A DNA stretch of 64,000 nt, from contig NZ_SMFY01000001.1 in the NCBI RefSeq assembly GCF_004339465.1, positions 124,001 through 188,000 on the forward strand, given 5' to 3'. Shown in pieces: positions 56,451 to 64,000 of this stretch. This stretch comes from Ancylobacter aquaticus. GTDB taxonomy: Bacteria; Pseudomonadota; Alphaproteobacteria; Rhizobiales; Xanthobacteraceae. Under the pieces are notes generated by a model. That model did not search any database. It was not told where the DNA came from and was given only the letters and a program-made list of their open reading frames with translations. The position numbers were made by a program, and so were the translations under genes. Numbering within the stretch: the first letter of the stretch is position 1; each line of letters starts with the position of its first letter.

Positions 56451-57872
56451 TCAGGCACCTCCGGAAAGCGCGGCGAGCCGCGCGGCATGCGTGTTGTGTT
56501 CCGCCACCACCGCTGGCAGGTCGATTGTCACCACTTCGCCATGGGAAACCACCGGGCGGCCATGGACATAGGTGAAGGCGGCGCGGCCGGGGCTGCAGAA
56601 CAGGGCGGCGGCCACCGGGTCGGAGAGCCCGCCGGCAAAGGCGACATCGTCGAGCCGCAACGCGAAGAAATCCGCGCACATGCCGGGCGCCAGCGCACCG
56701 ATATCGCTGCGCCCCAGCACGGAGGCGCCGCCGAGTGTGGCGAGCTCCAGCGCCTCGCGCGCGCTCATCCACTCATGATCGCGCGAGGGGTCGGCGGTGG
56801 ACAGCGTGGTGTCTGGCCCCTCGGGCGGGCGCAGCGCGATCTGCAATCGCGCCAGCAGCATCGCCTGGCGCGCCTCGCCCAGCAGGTTGTTGCCGTCATT
56901 GGAGGCCGAGCCGTCGACCCCCAGCCCGACCTTCACGCCTGCGCGCCGATAGGCTTTCACCGGGGCGATGCCGGAGGCGAGGCGCATGTTGGAGGAGGGG
57001 CAGTGGCACACGCCGACCCCGGCACCGGCGAAGCAGGAAATCTCGTGCGCGTTCACATGCACGCCATGGGCGAACCACACGTCCTCGCCCAGCCAACCCA
57101 GCTCTTCCATATAGGCGACCGGCCGCTTGCCGAAGCGCTCCAGGGTGAAGCGCTCCTCGTCGATGGTCTCGGCAAGATGGGTGTGAAGCCGGACGCCCTT
57201 TTCCCGCGCCAGCGCCGCGCTGTCACGCATCAGCTCCGGCGTCACCGAAAAGGGCGAGCAGGGGGCGAGGGCGATCTGCAGCAGCGAACCGGGCGCGGCG
57301 TCGTGATAGCGGGCGATGACGCGGGCGCTGTCCTTGAGGATCTCGTCTTCGTCCTCGACGCAGTCGTCCGGCGGCAGGCCGCCCCGGGACTGGCCGAGCG
57401 ACATCGAGCCGCGCGAGACCATGAAGCGCAGGCCGATCTCGCGGGCGGCGGCGATCTGGTCGTCCACCGCGCAGCCATTGCGGAACACATAGGCGTGGTC
57501 GAAGCAGGTGGTGCAGCCCGACAGGGCAAGTTCGGCCAGTCCCACCAGCGTCGCGGTGCGCGAGGCTTCCGGCGTGCGCGCCGCCCAGAGCCGGTAATGC
57601 GCCGTGAGCCAGCGGAACAGATTGACGTTCTGCGCCGCCGGAAGGTTGCGGGTCAGGGTCTGGTCGAGATGGTGGTGGGCGTTCACCAGCCCCGGCAGCA
57701 CGACATGGCCCGAGAGGTCCAGCACTTTGTCGGCGGTGGCCGGCAGGGCCTCGCTGGGGCCGACCTGTTCGATGATGCCATCGCGCGCAAAAAGACCCCC
57801 GCCGGCGATCTCGCGGCGGGCACCGTCCATGGTGACGAGCACGGTGGCGTTGCGGACGAGGAGGGTGGTCAT
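56451..57872 (-). CDS. 8-oxoguanine deaminase-like amidohydrolase
   Basis: 473 aa from ATG 57872. Amidohydrolase/TRZ-ATZ family, closest to 8-oxoguanine deaminase (converts 8-oxoguanine to urate). Metal motif VNAHHHLDQTLTRN (the HHHLDQ instead of the plain HxH), THLAETIDEE, HGVHVN and DGSASNDGNN all as in that group. Overlaps the glcD stop by one base and sits only one base from the start of glcE, inside the glycolate oxidase operon. Related enzymes (atrazine/hydroxydechloroatrazine hydrolases) cannot be fully ruled out. Confidence 0.85.
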   Translation of the reverse strand: MTTLLVRNATVLVTMDGARREIAGGGLFARDGIIEQVGPSEALPATADKVLDLSGHVVLPGLVNAHHHLDQTLTRNLPAAQNVNLFRWLTAHYRLWAARTPEASRTATLVGLAELALSGCTTCFDHAYVFRNGCAVDDQIAAAREIGLRFMVSRGSMSLGQSRGGLPPDDCVEDEDEILKDSARVIARYHDAAPGSLLQIALAPCSPFSVTPELMRDSAALAREKGVRLHTHLAETIDEERFTLERFGKRPVAYMEELGWLGEDVWFAHGVHVNAHEISCFAGAGVGVCHCPSSNMRLASGIAPVKAYRRAGVKVGLGVDGSASNDGNNLLGEARQAMLLARLQIALRPPEGPDTTLSTADPSRDHEWMSAREALELATLGGASVLGRSDIGALAPGMCADFFALRLDDVAFAGGLSDPVAAALFCSPGRAAFTYVHGRPVVSHGEVVTIDLPAVVAEHNTHAARLAALSGGA

Positions 57873-59368
57873 CAGAACCGCGGCAAATCGGGGAAGGGCA
57901 GCTTGCCGCCCGAGACATGCATGCGCCCCAGCTCGGCACAGCGGCGCAGCACGGGGAAGACCTTGCCGGGGTTGAGCAACGCCTCGGGATCGAAGGCGCA
58001 TTTCAGCCGCTGCTGATGGTCGAGGTCGATCTCGTTGAACATGGAGGGCATGAGGTCGCGCTTCTCCACCCCCACCCCGTGCTCGCCGGTGAGCACGCCG
58101 CCCACCTCGACGCAGAGCAGCAGGATGTCTGCGCCGAAGGCTTCGGCTTTTTCCAGCTCGCCCGGCGTGTTGGCGTCGTAGCAGATCAGCGGGTGGAGGT
58201 TGCCGTCGCCGGCATGGAAGACATTGCCGCAGCGCAGCCCGTATTTTTCCGACATCTCCTCCATGCGCCGCAGCACCAGAGGCAGCGCCTTGCGCGGAAT
58301 GGTGCCGTCCATGCAGAGATAATCCGGCGAGATGCGCCCCACGGCCGGGAAGGCAGCCTTGCGCCCGGCCCAGAAGGCGACGCGCTCCTCCTCGCTGGTG
58401 GAGGCGCGCAGCGTCATGCAGCCGAGCCCGTTGCCGATCTCGGCGACGCGGTCGATCAGGTGGTTCACCTCCGCCTCCGGGCCGTCGAGTTCCACGATCA
58501 GCAGCGCCTCGACATCGAGGGGATAGCCCGCGCCGAGGAAGGCTTCGGCGGCGTGCACCATCATCTTGTCCATCATCTCCATGCCGCCGGGAATGATGCC
58601 GGCGGCGATGATGGCGGCGACGCACGCCCCCGCCGCCTCCGAGGAGGGAAAACCGAGCAGCACGGCGCGCGCCGTCTCCGGCTTCTTCAGGATGCGGACA
58701 GTGACCTCCGTCACTACGCCGAGCAGGCCCTCCGAGCCGACGATGAGGCCGAGCAGGTCCAGCCCGCCGGAATCAAGGTGCTTGCCGCCGAGACGGACGA
58801 TCTCGCCCGATATCAGCACCATCTCGACGCCAAGCACATTGTTGGTCGTCAGGCCGTATTTCAGGCAGTGCACGCCGCCGGAATTCTCGCCGACATTGCC
58901 GCCGATGGTGCAGGCGATCTGCGAGGAGGGGTCGGGGGCGTAGTAGAAGCCGTTATCCGCCACCGCATTGGTGATGCCGAGATTGGTCACGCCCGGCTGG
59001 GTGACGACCGTGCGGTTGGCGAAGTCGATGTCGAGGATGCGGTTGAACTTGCCCATACCGAGCAGGATGCCGTCTTCCAGCGGCAGCGCGCCGCCCGACA
59101 GCGAGGTGCCCGCCCCGCGCGGCACCACGGGGATGCCGTTGGCATTGGCATAGGCCAACACCTGGGAAACCTGCGCGGTGGTGGAGGGCAGCACCACGAC
59201 GAGCGGCAGCTGGCGATAGGCCGTCACCCCGTCGCTCTCGAAGGGGCGCATCTCGGCCTCGGTGTCGATCACCCCCTCGCCAGGGACGAGGGCACGTAGA
59301 TCGGCGATGATCTGGGCGCGGCGGGCCAGCACATCGGCCTTGGGCGCCGGCATGACGAGACCGGACAT
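57872..59368 (-). CDS. glcD: Glycolate oxidase subunit GlcD
   Basis: 498 aa from ATG 59368, 7 bases after GGGAGGAAG. Main FAD-linked subunit oxidising glycolate to glyoxylate. FAD-binding PVVPRGAGTSLSGGALPLEDG, QPGVTNLGI, IGGNVGENSGGVHCLKYG, and C-terminal GNVFHAGDGNLHP, VFPVLRRCAELGRMHV. A start 23 codons earlier lacks a ribosome site. First gene of the operon; its promoter lies in 59369-59680. Confidence 0.95.
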   Translation of the reverse strand: MSGLVMPAPKADVLARRAQIIADLRALVPGEGVIDTEAEMRPFESDGVTAYRQLPLVVVLPSTTAQVSQVLAYANANGIPVVPRGAGTSLSGGALPLEDGILLGMGKFNRILDIDFANRTVVTQPGVTNLGITNAVADNGFYYAPDPSSQIACTIGGNVGENSGGVHCLKYGLTTNNVLGVEMVLISGEIVRLGGKHLDSGGLDLLGLIVGSEGLLGVVTEVTVRILKKPETARAVLLGFPSSEAAGACVAAIIAAGIIPGGMEMMDKMMVHAAEAFLGAGYPLDVEALLIVELDGPEAEVNHLIDRVAEIGNGLGCMTLRASTSEEERVAFWAGRKAAFPAVGRISPDYLCMDGTIPRKALPLVLRRMEEMSEKYGLRCGNVFHAGDGNLHPLICYDANTPGELEKAEAFGADILLLCVEVGGVLTGEHGVGVEKRDLMPSMFNEIDLDHQQRLKCAFDPEALLNPGKVFPVLRRCAELGRMHVSGGKLPFPDLPRF

Positions 59369-59680
59369 GGGCTTCCTCCCAACGAATGTTTTGGCAGCCA
59401 CGTCTCTTGCGACGGACGCTTCCGATTTTCGAGCCATTCTAGGGAAAAGCGCGTCGCCTTCCTATGGTAAAAAAACTAGACCAAGGATGAATGTTACGTG
59501 TTCCCCCTTCCGCGCGCCGCAGCGAGGGCGATCACACAGGTTCAGGCGGGCTTGCGGACGTTTCAGGCCCCGGCTGGCCTTCCAGCCCTTGCGCGCGATC
59601 AAGGCAGCGCGCACGTCTAGCTCCTAAGGCCAATGCCAAAGGCCGCGCATCACCGCCCGGCCAGGATCAGGGAGACGCGC
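59369..59680. promoter_or_regulatory. Divergent promoter region of glcD and a hypothetical gene
   Basis: 312 bases without a credible gene. It holds an AT-rich patch (59461-59485) with TGGTAAAAAAACTAGACCA, a TGGT(N11)ACCA inverted repeat about 100 bases before glcD. GntR-type repressors (as GlcC) favour TGGT...ACCA arms with shorter spacers, so I treat this as weak evidence only. Confidence 0.35.
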
Positions 59681-60103
59681 ATGAACGAGGTCACAGAAGG
59701 CGCCGCCGAGGGGGCCACCACCGGAACACTCAGCCGCATCCGTCTGCATCTCGCCCGCTCCAAGGAATTCCCGGATGGCAGCGCCCGCCACGGCTACGAG
59801 TTCCTCGCCCCGCTGGACGGGGAAGGCCATATCGATTCGGACGCCTGGAAGGACCTGCGCGCGGCCTGCACCGTGACCCGCTTCTGGGCCAATGAGGCGC
59901 CCGAGCAGGGCAAGCTGGTGCATCGCGCCGGCGGCGTCGGCGGGTCGAGCTGGGTGTTCGACTACGAAGAGGACGCTGGCGACGACGACGAGACGGGCTA
60001 CCGCTTCGGCGACCACGCCTTCGTGCCGGGCGAGTATGTCTCGCTGCGGGACGAAGACGGCGACATGCATACGTTCGTGGTGTTCTCGGTGCAGCCGGCC
60101 TGA
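59681..60103 (+). CDS. Conserved hypothetical protein
   Basis: 140 aa from ATG 59681, with AGGGAGA upstream. An alpha/beta protein with an acidic centre (DYEEDAGDDDETGYRFGDHAFVPGEYVSLRDEDGDMHTFVV). I recognise no domain; the pattern (HGYEFLAPL near residue 36, FGDHAFVPGEYVS near 106-118) is like a family of small uncharacterised proteins in Rhizobiales. No signal peptide or membrane segment. Followed by a bidirectional terminator. Confidence 0.65.
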   Translation: MNEVTEGAAEGATTGTLSRIRLHLARSKEFPDGSARHGYEFLAPLDGEGHIDSDAWKDLRAACTVTRFWANEAPEQGKLVHRAGGVGGSSWVFDYEEDAGDDDETGYRFGDHAFVPGEYVSLRDEDGDMHTFVVFSVQPA

Positions 60104-60124
60104 GGGCGGGCCCTCAAAAGCCAA

Positions 60125-60165
60125 CGGCGCAGACGCCCTTGCGGGTCTGCGCCGCTTTCTTCTGT
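60125..60165. terminator. Bidirectional intrinsic terminator
   Basis: CGGCGCAGAC and GTCTGCGCCG form a 10-base stem; TTTCTT follows on the plus side and TTGGCTTTTG on the minus side. It separates the hypothetical gene from the convergent lipase-like gene. Confidence 0.7.
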
Positions 60166-60175
60166 AACGGGTCGA

Positions 60176-61027
60176 TCAGTTCGACGTGCCGGTCCCGGCC
60201 GGCGCGGTCGGCACGGCGCTGGGGGCCGAGGCGGTTTCCGTACCGGCGGCCGGCGTCGCGGCGCCGCTCTGGGTCGTGGCGGCAGGCACGGGCACCGCCG
60301 GAACGCTCGCGGGGGTGGCAGCGGGCGTTGCCGGCGTTGCGGCGGGCGCTGCCACGGGCACCACGGCCGCAGCGGCGGGGGTCGCGACAGGTGCCTCGGC
60401 GGACGTCTCTGCGGGCTTGGGCTTGGGCTTGGCGGCCACCGCGCGCGGGCGCGGGGCGCGCTGGATCATGCCAATGACCCTGTTGTGCAGCTCGGCCGCC
60501 TTGTCGATGTTGAAATGGCTGAGCGCGCCGGAGCCCGTGAGGTCGATATTCTCGACCCGCGCGCCGGAAACCGCCTTGCCGGAGCCGCCGGCCTGGTAAT
60601 AATTCACCACCTTGCCGATTTTGGATGAGGCCGTCATCGCCGTCACCGGGTCGAAGGTCACCACCAGGGGCACGGGAACGCCGGCGGCGGTCACGCGGTT
60701 CCCCATGGTGACGGCAGCGTCGGCGCCGAGCGAATGGCCGATGATGATCACGGGCGAGGCGCGGCGCTTGCCCGCCTTCGCCTGCTCCACGGCGGTGCGG
60801 GTGAGAATTTCCAGATCGACATAGGAATGCACGCTCGCCTCGACGCCGCGTGCACGCAGCTTGGCGGCGAGGTCGTCCATGCCCAGCGAGAAGATGTTGG
60901 CGAGGCCGCGCAGAAGGTAGACGCGGGGCTGGTTCTGCTTGGACTGGGCGTGGGCCGGGGCAGAGAGACCGACGACCATCAGGGCGGCAAAGGCGAGGCA
61001 CACGGCCAAGACCCGCGAAAATCTCAT
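60176..61027 (-). CDS. Exported lipase-like alpha/beta hydrolase
   Basis: 283 aa from ATG 61027. N-terminal signal peptide LAVCLAFAALMVVGLSAPAHA (cleavage after AHA). Serine hydrolase with nucleophile Ser99 in IIIGHSLGADAAV; Asp is probably in VTFDPVTAM and His in the later GALSHFNIDK. The tail after residue ~205 is Ala/Pro/Thr-rich, disordered and repetitive (ATPATPAATPASVPAVPV). Substrate unknown. An ATG at 61060 is possible but would add a charged, non-signal lead. Confidence 0.8.
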   Translation of the reverse strand: MRFSRVLAVCLAFAALMVVGLSAPAHAQSKQNQPRVYLLRGLANIFSLGMDDLAAKLRARGVEASVHSYVDLEILTRTAVEQAKAGKRRASPVIIIGHSLGADAAVTMGNRVTAAGVPVPLVVTFDPVTAMTASSKIGKVVNYYQAGGSGKAVSGARVENIDLTGSGALSHFNIDKAAELHNRVIGMIQRAPRPRAVAAKPKPKPAETSAEAPVATPAAAAVVPVAAPAATPATPAATPASVPAVPVPAATTQSGAATPAAGTETASAPSAVPTAPAGTGTSN

Positions 61028-61306
61028 GTCACAAATCCCGAAAAGACCGTCTGACTTCATGCTCTGGGCCCCCGACCCTTGCAAACAGATTCTAAATCGC
61101 CGCCGCTTTGCCGAAGGCATGATGCCGATGGGCAACAGTGACGAGGCGTCTCGACGCTCTTTTCGCGCCCGCCTGACGGCCTCGTGGCTGTGCGAGCGCG
61201 CAAAAGCGCCCTCTTGCCAGCGAACCGCGAGCATGCAACCCACTTGTCGGCGCGGAGTTCCCCCGCTGCGACGGTAGGTGGCGGGGGCAGGTGAGGAGCA
61301 GGCCCG
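61028..61306. promoter_or_regulatory. Divergent promoter region, lipase-like gene and DUF3422 gene
   Basis: 279 bases with no credible gene on either strand and no strong palindrome. Some AT-rich stretches near 61080-61100 may be promoter elements. I see no recognisable operator. Confidence 0.35.
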
Positions 61307-62638
61307 GTGACAGCTAACGCGACGGCCCCGGCCGCCGGCAAGGCCTTCTACGATCACCCGCTGCGCGCCCCGGTGCTGGCGGAGCTGCACGCACGCCCCT
61401 TCGTGGCGGTGTCGACCCCCGCCCGCATCCTGCACGTCGCGTTTCTCGTCGACCGCGCCCAGGCGCTCGCCGATCGCGCCGCCTTCGCCAGCCTGTGCCT
61501 GGCGCGCGGCCAGCCGGCGCCGGGCCGTGACGCCAAGCAGCACCGCGTCGCCTTCGGCCGCTTCGTGCTGCGCTGGGAACGCCACGCCGAATTCACCACC
61601 TACACCTGGGAAGTGCCGGCCGAGGATGTCGTGGAGGGCAGCCTGCCCTTCCAGCCTTCAGGCGCCAGCCTTTCCGACGTGCTCACCCAGCTGCCGCAGC
61701 CGGGGCCCCTGCTCGTGGCGGTGGACCTGCATCTGGTGACCGACACCGCCGACGCGCTCCCGCTCGACCGGCTGTTCGACCGCACCAGCCTCGCGCGCTC
61801 GGATGTCGAGGACGGCTTCGCTGAGATCGCCACCGATTTCCAGCCCGACCCCTCCGGCTTCGTGCGGATATTGGTGCGCGATCGCGGCATGACGGACGAT
61901 GCCGCCGGGGCGCTGGTGCAGCGGGTGCTGGAAATCGAGACCTACCGCACCCTCGCTCTGCTCGGCCTGCCGGAGGCGCAGCGTCTTGCCCCCACCGTGG
62001 CGCACAGCGAGCAGGAGCTTTCCGCGCTGACCGAGCAGATGCGCCAGAGCGAGGGGCTTGCCGCCAACAACAAGCTGCTCCATGCGCTGACCGGGCTCGC
62101 CGCCCAGCTGGAGGCGGACGCCGCCGCCTCGCTGTTCCGCTTCGGCGCCACCCGCGCCTATGAGGAGATCGTCTCCTCGCGCCTGCGCACCATCGGCGAG
62201 CGGCCGATCTCTGGCTATCCCACATGGCAGCAGTTCTTGCTGCGCCGGCTGCAGCCGGCGATGCGGACCTGCCAGGCCATCGAGCAGCGGCAGGCCAATC
62301 TGTCGGTCAAGCTGACCAGTGCCGCCAATCTCCTGCGCACCCGGGTCGATGTCGAGCTGGAGCAACAGAACCGCGACCTGCTGCGCAGCATGAATTCCCG
62401 CGCGCGCATGCAATTGCGCCTGCAGCAGACGGTCGAAGGCCTCTCCGTCGCTGCAATCTCCTATTACGTCATCAGCCTGCTGCATTATGCGCTGGAAGGG
62501 CTGCATGCCCGGGCCGAGGCCGCCGGGCTGCATTATGATGTCGGCGTCGCCATCGCCATCGCCGTGCCGCTGGTGGTGATTCTCATCTGGTCGGTAGTGC
62601 GCAGCATTCGCCGCGGCCACGCCGAGGAGGACGCCTGA
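61307..62638 (+). CDS. DUF3422 family membrane protein
   Basis: 443 aa from GTG 61307 (AGGAG upstream). FYDHPLRAPVLAELHARPF at the N-terminus and the LPQPGPLLVAVDLHLV pattern match DUF3422. A coiled region (about residues 215-330, rich in Leu/Glu/Arg) then two C-terminal transmembrane helices (SVAAISYYVISLLHYALEGL and VGVAIAIAVPLVVILIWSVV). Function unknown; likely inner-membrane with the domain in the cytosol. Convergent with the SDR gene. Confidence 0.85.
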   Translation: MTANATAPAAGKAFYDHPLRAPVLAELHARPFVAVSTPARILHVAFLVDRAQALADRAAFASLCLARGQPAPGRDAKQHRVAFGRFVLRWERHAEFTTYTWEVPAEDVVEGSLPFQPSGASLSDVLTQLPQPGPLLVAVDLHLVTDTADALPLDRLFDRTSLARSDVEDGFAEIATDFQPDPSGFVRILVRDRGMTDDAAGALVQRVLEIETYRTLALLGLPEAQRLAPTVAHSEQELSALTEQMRQSEGLAANNKLLHALTGLAAQLEADAAASLFRFGATRAYEEIVSSRLRTIGERPISGYPTWQQFLLRRLQPAMRTCQAIEQRQANLSVKLTSAANLLRTRVDVELEQQNRDLLRSMNSRARMQLRLQQTVEGLSVAAISYYVISLLHYALEGLHARAEAAGLHYDVGVAIAIAVPLVVILIWSVVRSIRRGHAEEDA

Positions 62639-62663
62639 GCGCTGCGGGCCTGCGGCTCGCGCT

Positions 62664-63521
62664 CTAACTTTCGCGCAACGTCGGCGCCAGCGCCGACAGG
62701 CCCTCCCGGAACGTCGGGTAGCGCAGCGCGCCGCCGAGAAGGGTATGCAGGCGGCCATTGCTCACCCGCCGGTTATCGGCCCAGAAGGACAGGGCCATGG
62801 CCGACATGCGGGGGGCGGCTTCCGCGAAGCTCTCTGGCACGGGCGGCGGCAGGCCGAGCAGTGCCGCCGCGAAGCGCACCGGCGCGCAGGAGGGCGAGGG
62901 CTCGTCATCCACCACATTCACCACCCCGTCGACGCGTTGCGCGATGGCGGCATGGATGGCGTCGGCGATGTCGTCGACATGGATGCGATTGAACACCTGC
63001 CCTTCGCGTTCGATGCAGCGGGCGGTGCCGTCCGCCATGTCGACCAGCGCGTTGCGGCCGGGGCCATAGATGCCGCCGAGCCGCAGGACCGCGACCGGCC
63101 GGCCAAGGTGGCGGCCCAGCGCCTGCCAGCCGCTTTCCGCCTCGATGCGGCGGCGCGCCCTTGGCACTGTGGCGGCGAGCGGCGCGCTCTCGTCGATCCA
63201 TGCGCCGGCGGAATCGCCATAGACGCCGATGGTGGAGAGATAGACCAGCGGCCCCTTCCCTGCCGCCAGCGCCTCACCGAGCGGCCCGAGGAAGGGGTCG
63301 CCCGCCTCCCCCGGCGCGGCGGAGACGAGCACGGCGTCAGCCTCCGCGGCGGCGGCGATCACAAGCGGGGAGGGCACCCCGTCGAAGCGCAGCATCTCCA
63401 TGCCGGCGCCGGGCTCACCCGAACGGCTGGTGCCGATGCGCCGGGCGAAGGCCTCGCCATGGAGGGCTATGAGGCGCCGCGCGCAATAGCCATGGCCGAG
63501 GCAGAGCAAGGTTCCGGTCAT
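62664..63521 (-). CDS. NAD-dependent epimerase/dehydratase-like SDR protein
   Basis: 285 aa. Atypical extended [12 protein letters not shown] is the Rossmann GxGYxA loop, [23 protein letters not shown] is the conserved active-region segment, and [11 protein letters not shown] the substrate part; YxxxK-like residues are not clear, so activity is uncertain. In Hyphomicrobiales this gene is adjacent to queG. Starts 4 bases overlapping the queG stop (ATGA), so coupled. Confidence 0.8.
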   Translation of the reverse strand: MTGTLLCLGHGYCARRLIALHGEAFARRIGTSRSGEPGAGMEMLRFDGVPSPLVIAAAAEADAVLVSAAPGEAGDPFLGPLGEALAAGKGPLVYLSTIGVYGDSAGAWIDESAPLAATVPRARRRIEAESGWQALGRHLGRPVAVLRLGGIYGPGRNALVDMADGTARCIEREGQVFNRIHVDDIADAIHAAIAQRVDGVVNVVDDEPSPSCAPVRFAAALLGLPPPVPESFAEAAPRMSAMALSFWADNRRVSNGRLHTLLGGALRYPTFREGLSALAPTLRES

Positions 63522-64000
63522 GGGGCCTCTCCCGCTGAATCAGTCGGTGCCTGCCGCCACTCCGCACTCACCTGCGCATCGGCCTCGCCGGCATGGGCGG
63601 CGCGCAGGGCCGCGAAGTCGGCTGGCGGCAGCAGGCGGGACAACGCCCACACCGCCGCGCCGCGCACCAGCGGGTGCCCGTCGCCCAGATGCCGCTCGGC
63701 CTCGACAGCGAGCCCGGCCTCGCCGGAATTGCCGATCGCCACCAGCACGTTGCGCAGGAAACGGGCGCGGCCGATGCGCTTGACCGGGCTTTTCGAGAAG
63801 CGCGCCCGGAACGCCGCATCGTCGAGCCTGGCGAGCTCGGCGAGCGTCGGGGCGCGGTTTTCGTCGCGCGCGGAAAGGCGCATTTCGCGGCCGAGCGCGG
63901 CGAACTTGTTCCACGGGCAGGCGGCGAGGCAGTCGTCGCAGCCATAGATGCGGTTGCCGACCAGCGGGCGCAACTCGCGGGGGATGGCGCCCTTCAGCTC
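63518..64000 (-). CDS. queG: Epoxyqueuosine reductase, 3' part
   Basis: Partial: the gene starts outside the window; 160 codons plus the stop are visible. QueG reduces epoxyqueuosine to queuosine in t[23 protein letters not shown] leads into the Fe-S cysteines [18 protein letters not shown]-like repeats follow ([31 protein letters not shown]). The N-terminal cobalamin and first Fe-S sections are beyond base 64000. Stop overlaps the SDR start. Confidence 0.93.
   Translation of the reverse strand, partial: ELKGAIPRELRPLVGNRIYGCDDCLAACPWNKFAALGREMRLSARDENRAPTLAELARLDDAAFRARFSKSPVKRIGRARFLRNVLVAIGNSGEAGLAVEAERHLGDGHPLVRGAAVWALSRLLPPADFAALRAAHAGEADAQVSAEWRQAPTDSAGEAP

Noticed and set aside
59465-59483. 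TGGT(N11)ACCA as a certain GlcC/GntR operator
   Set aside because: The 11-base spacer is longer than typical GntR sites and no regulator gene is adjacent, so it is mentioned only as weak.

Overview
This is a high-GC chromosomal segment of an alphaproteobacterium, most likely of the order Hyphomicrobiales (Rhizobiales) and plausibly of the Xanthobacteraceae (Starkeya/Ancylobacter-like; the family is inference). The order rests on gene content and gene order: ihfB-lapA...trpF-trpB-trpA-accD-folC, rluB-rsmD beside tadA, DUF2007-trmN-S49 peptidase near ispB, rimP-nusA-ylxR-infB-rbfA-truB-rpsO-pnp, and queG followed by an SDR gene. It also rests on two families of short palindromic repeats typical of this order. 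About 90% of the window is coding, with 62 genes called. I see no rRNA, tRNA, CRISPR array, insertion sequence, integrase or phage gene, so this is core chromosome with small accessory inserts.

Layout. 0.2-5 kb: an L,D-transpeptidase, a dual-specificity-type phosphatase coupled to an HD hydrolase, tag and ygfZ, an Ohr/OsmC protein and a GNAT. 5.1-7.2 kb: a group IV ornithine/lysine decarboxylase with a long untranslated leader, and a small membrane protein. 7.3-11.5 kb: a gamma-glutamyltransferase-like protein lacking the expected Thr nucleophile, then three C-P lyase pathway accessory genes (phnM, DUF1045, hexapeptide transferase) without the lyase core. 11.7-23 kb: sppA, ihfB, lapA, an insert (ornithine cyclodeaminase-like gene plus sbp-cysT-cysW lacking cysA), then trpFBA-accD-folC. 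23.2-26.5 kb: infC with an ATT start, an alpha/beta hydrolase, and a translationally coupled lipoprotein/trypsin-like protease pair that I consider the best candidate for an uncharacterised system. 26.5-35.7 kb: rsmD, an RluB-type pseudouridine synthase with a roughly 430-residue disordered RGG/PEG-like tail, tadA, a patatin, purD and macAB-like efflux genes. 35.8-41.6 kb: a small membrane protein, S49 peptidase, trmN-like methyltransferase, DUF2007, an isolated RgpF-type gene with a palindromic operator, ispB, ynfA and ispE. 41.7-52.6 kb: the transcription/translation supercluster from rimP to pnp, with an attenuator-like leader, an internal terminator after infB and a long hairpin between rpsO and pnp. 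52.7-64 kb: an asparaginase, glcD / 8-oxoguanine deaminase-like amidohydrolase / glcE / glcF, a conserved hypothetical, a secreted lipase-like protein, DUF3422, an SDR protein and the 3' part of queG.

Functional picture. The largest block (41.9-52.6 kb) couples transcription elongation (NusA), translation initiation (IF2), 30S maturation (RimP, RbfA), tRNA modification (TruB), ribosomal protein S15 and RNA decay (PNPase). infC, rsmD, rluB, tadA, trmN and queG add further translation and RNA-modification functions. Metabolic blocks cover tryptophan synthesis, malonyl-CoA and folate metabolism, isoprenoid precursors and quinone side chains, sulfate uptake, glycolate oxidation and phosphonate use. 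Several starts are non-ATG (TTG, GTG, ATT) and were chosen by Shine-Dalgarno spacing and family length.
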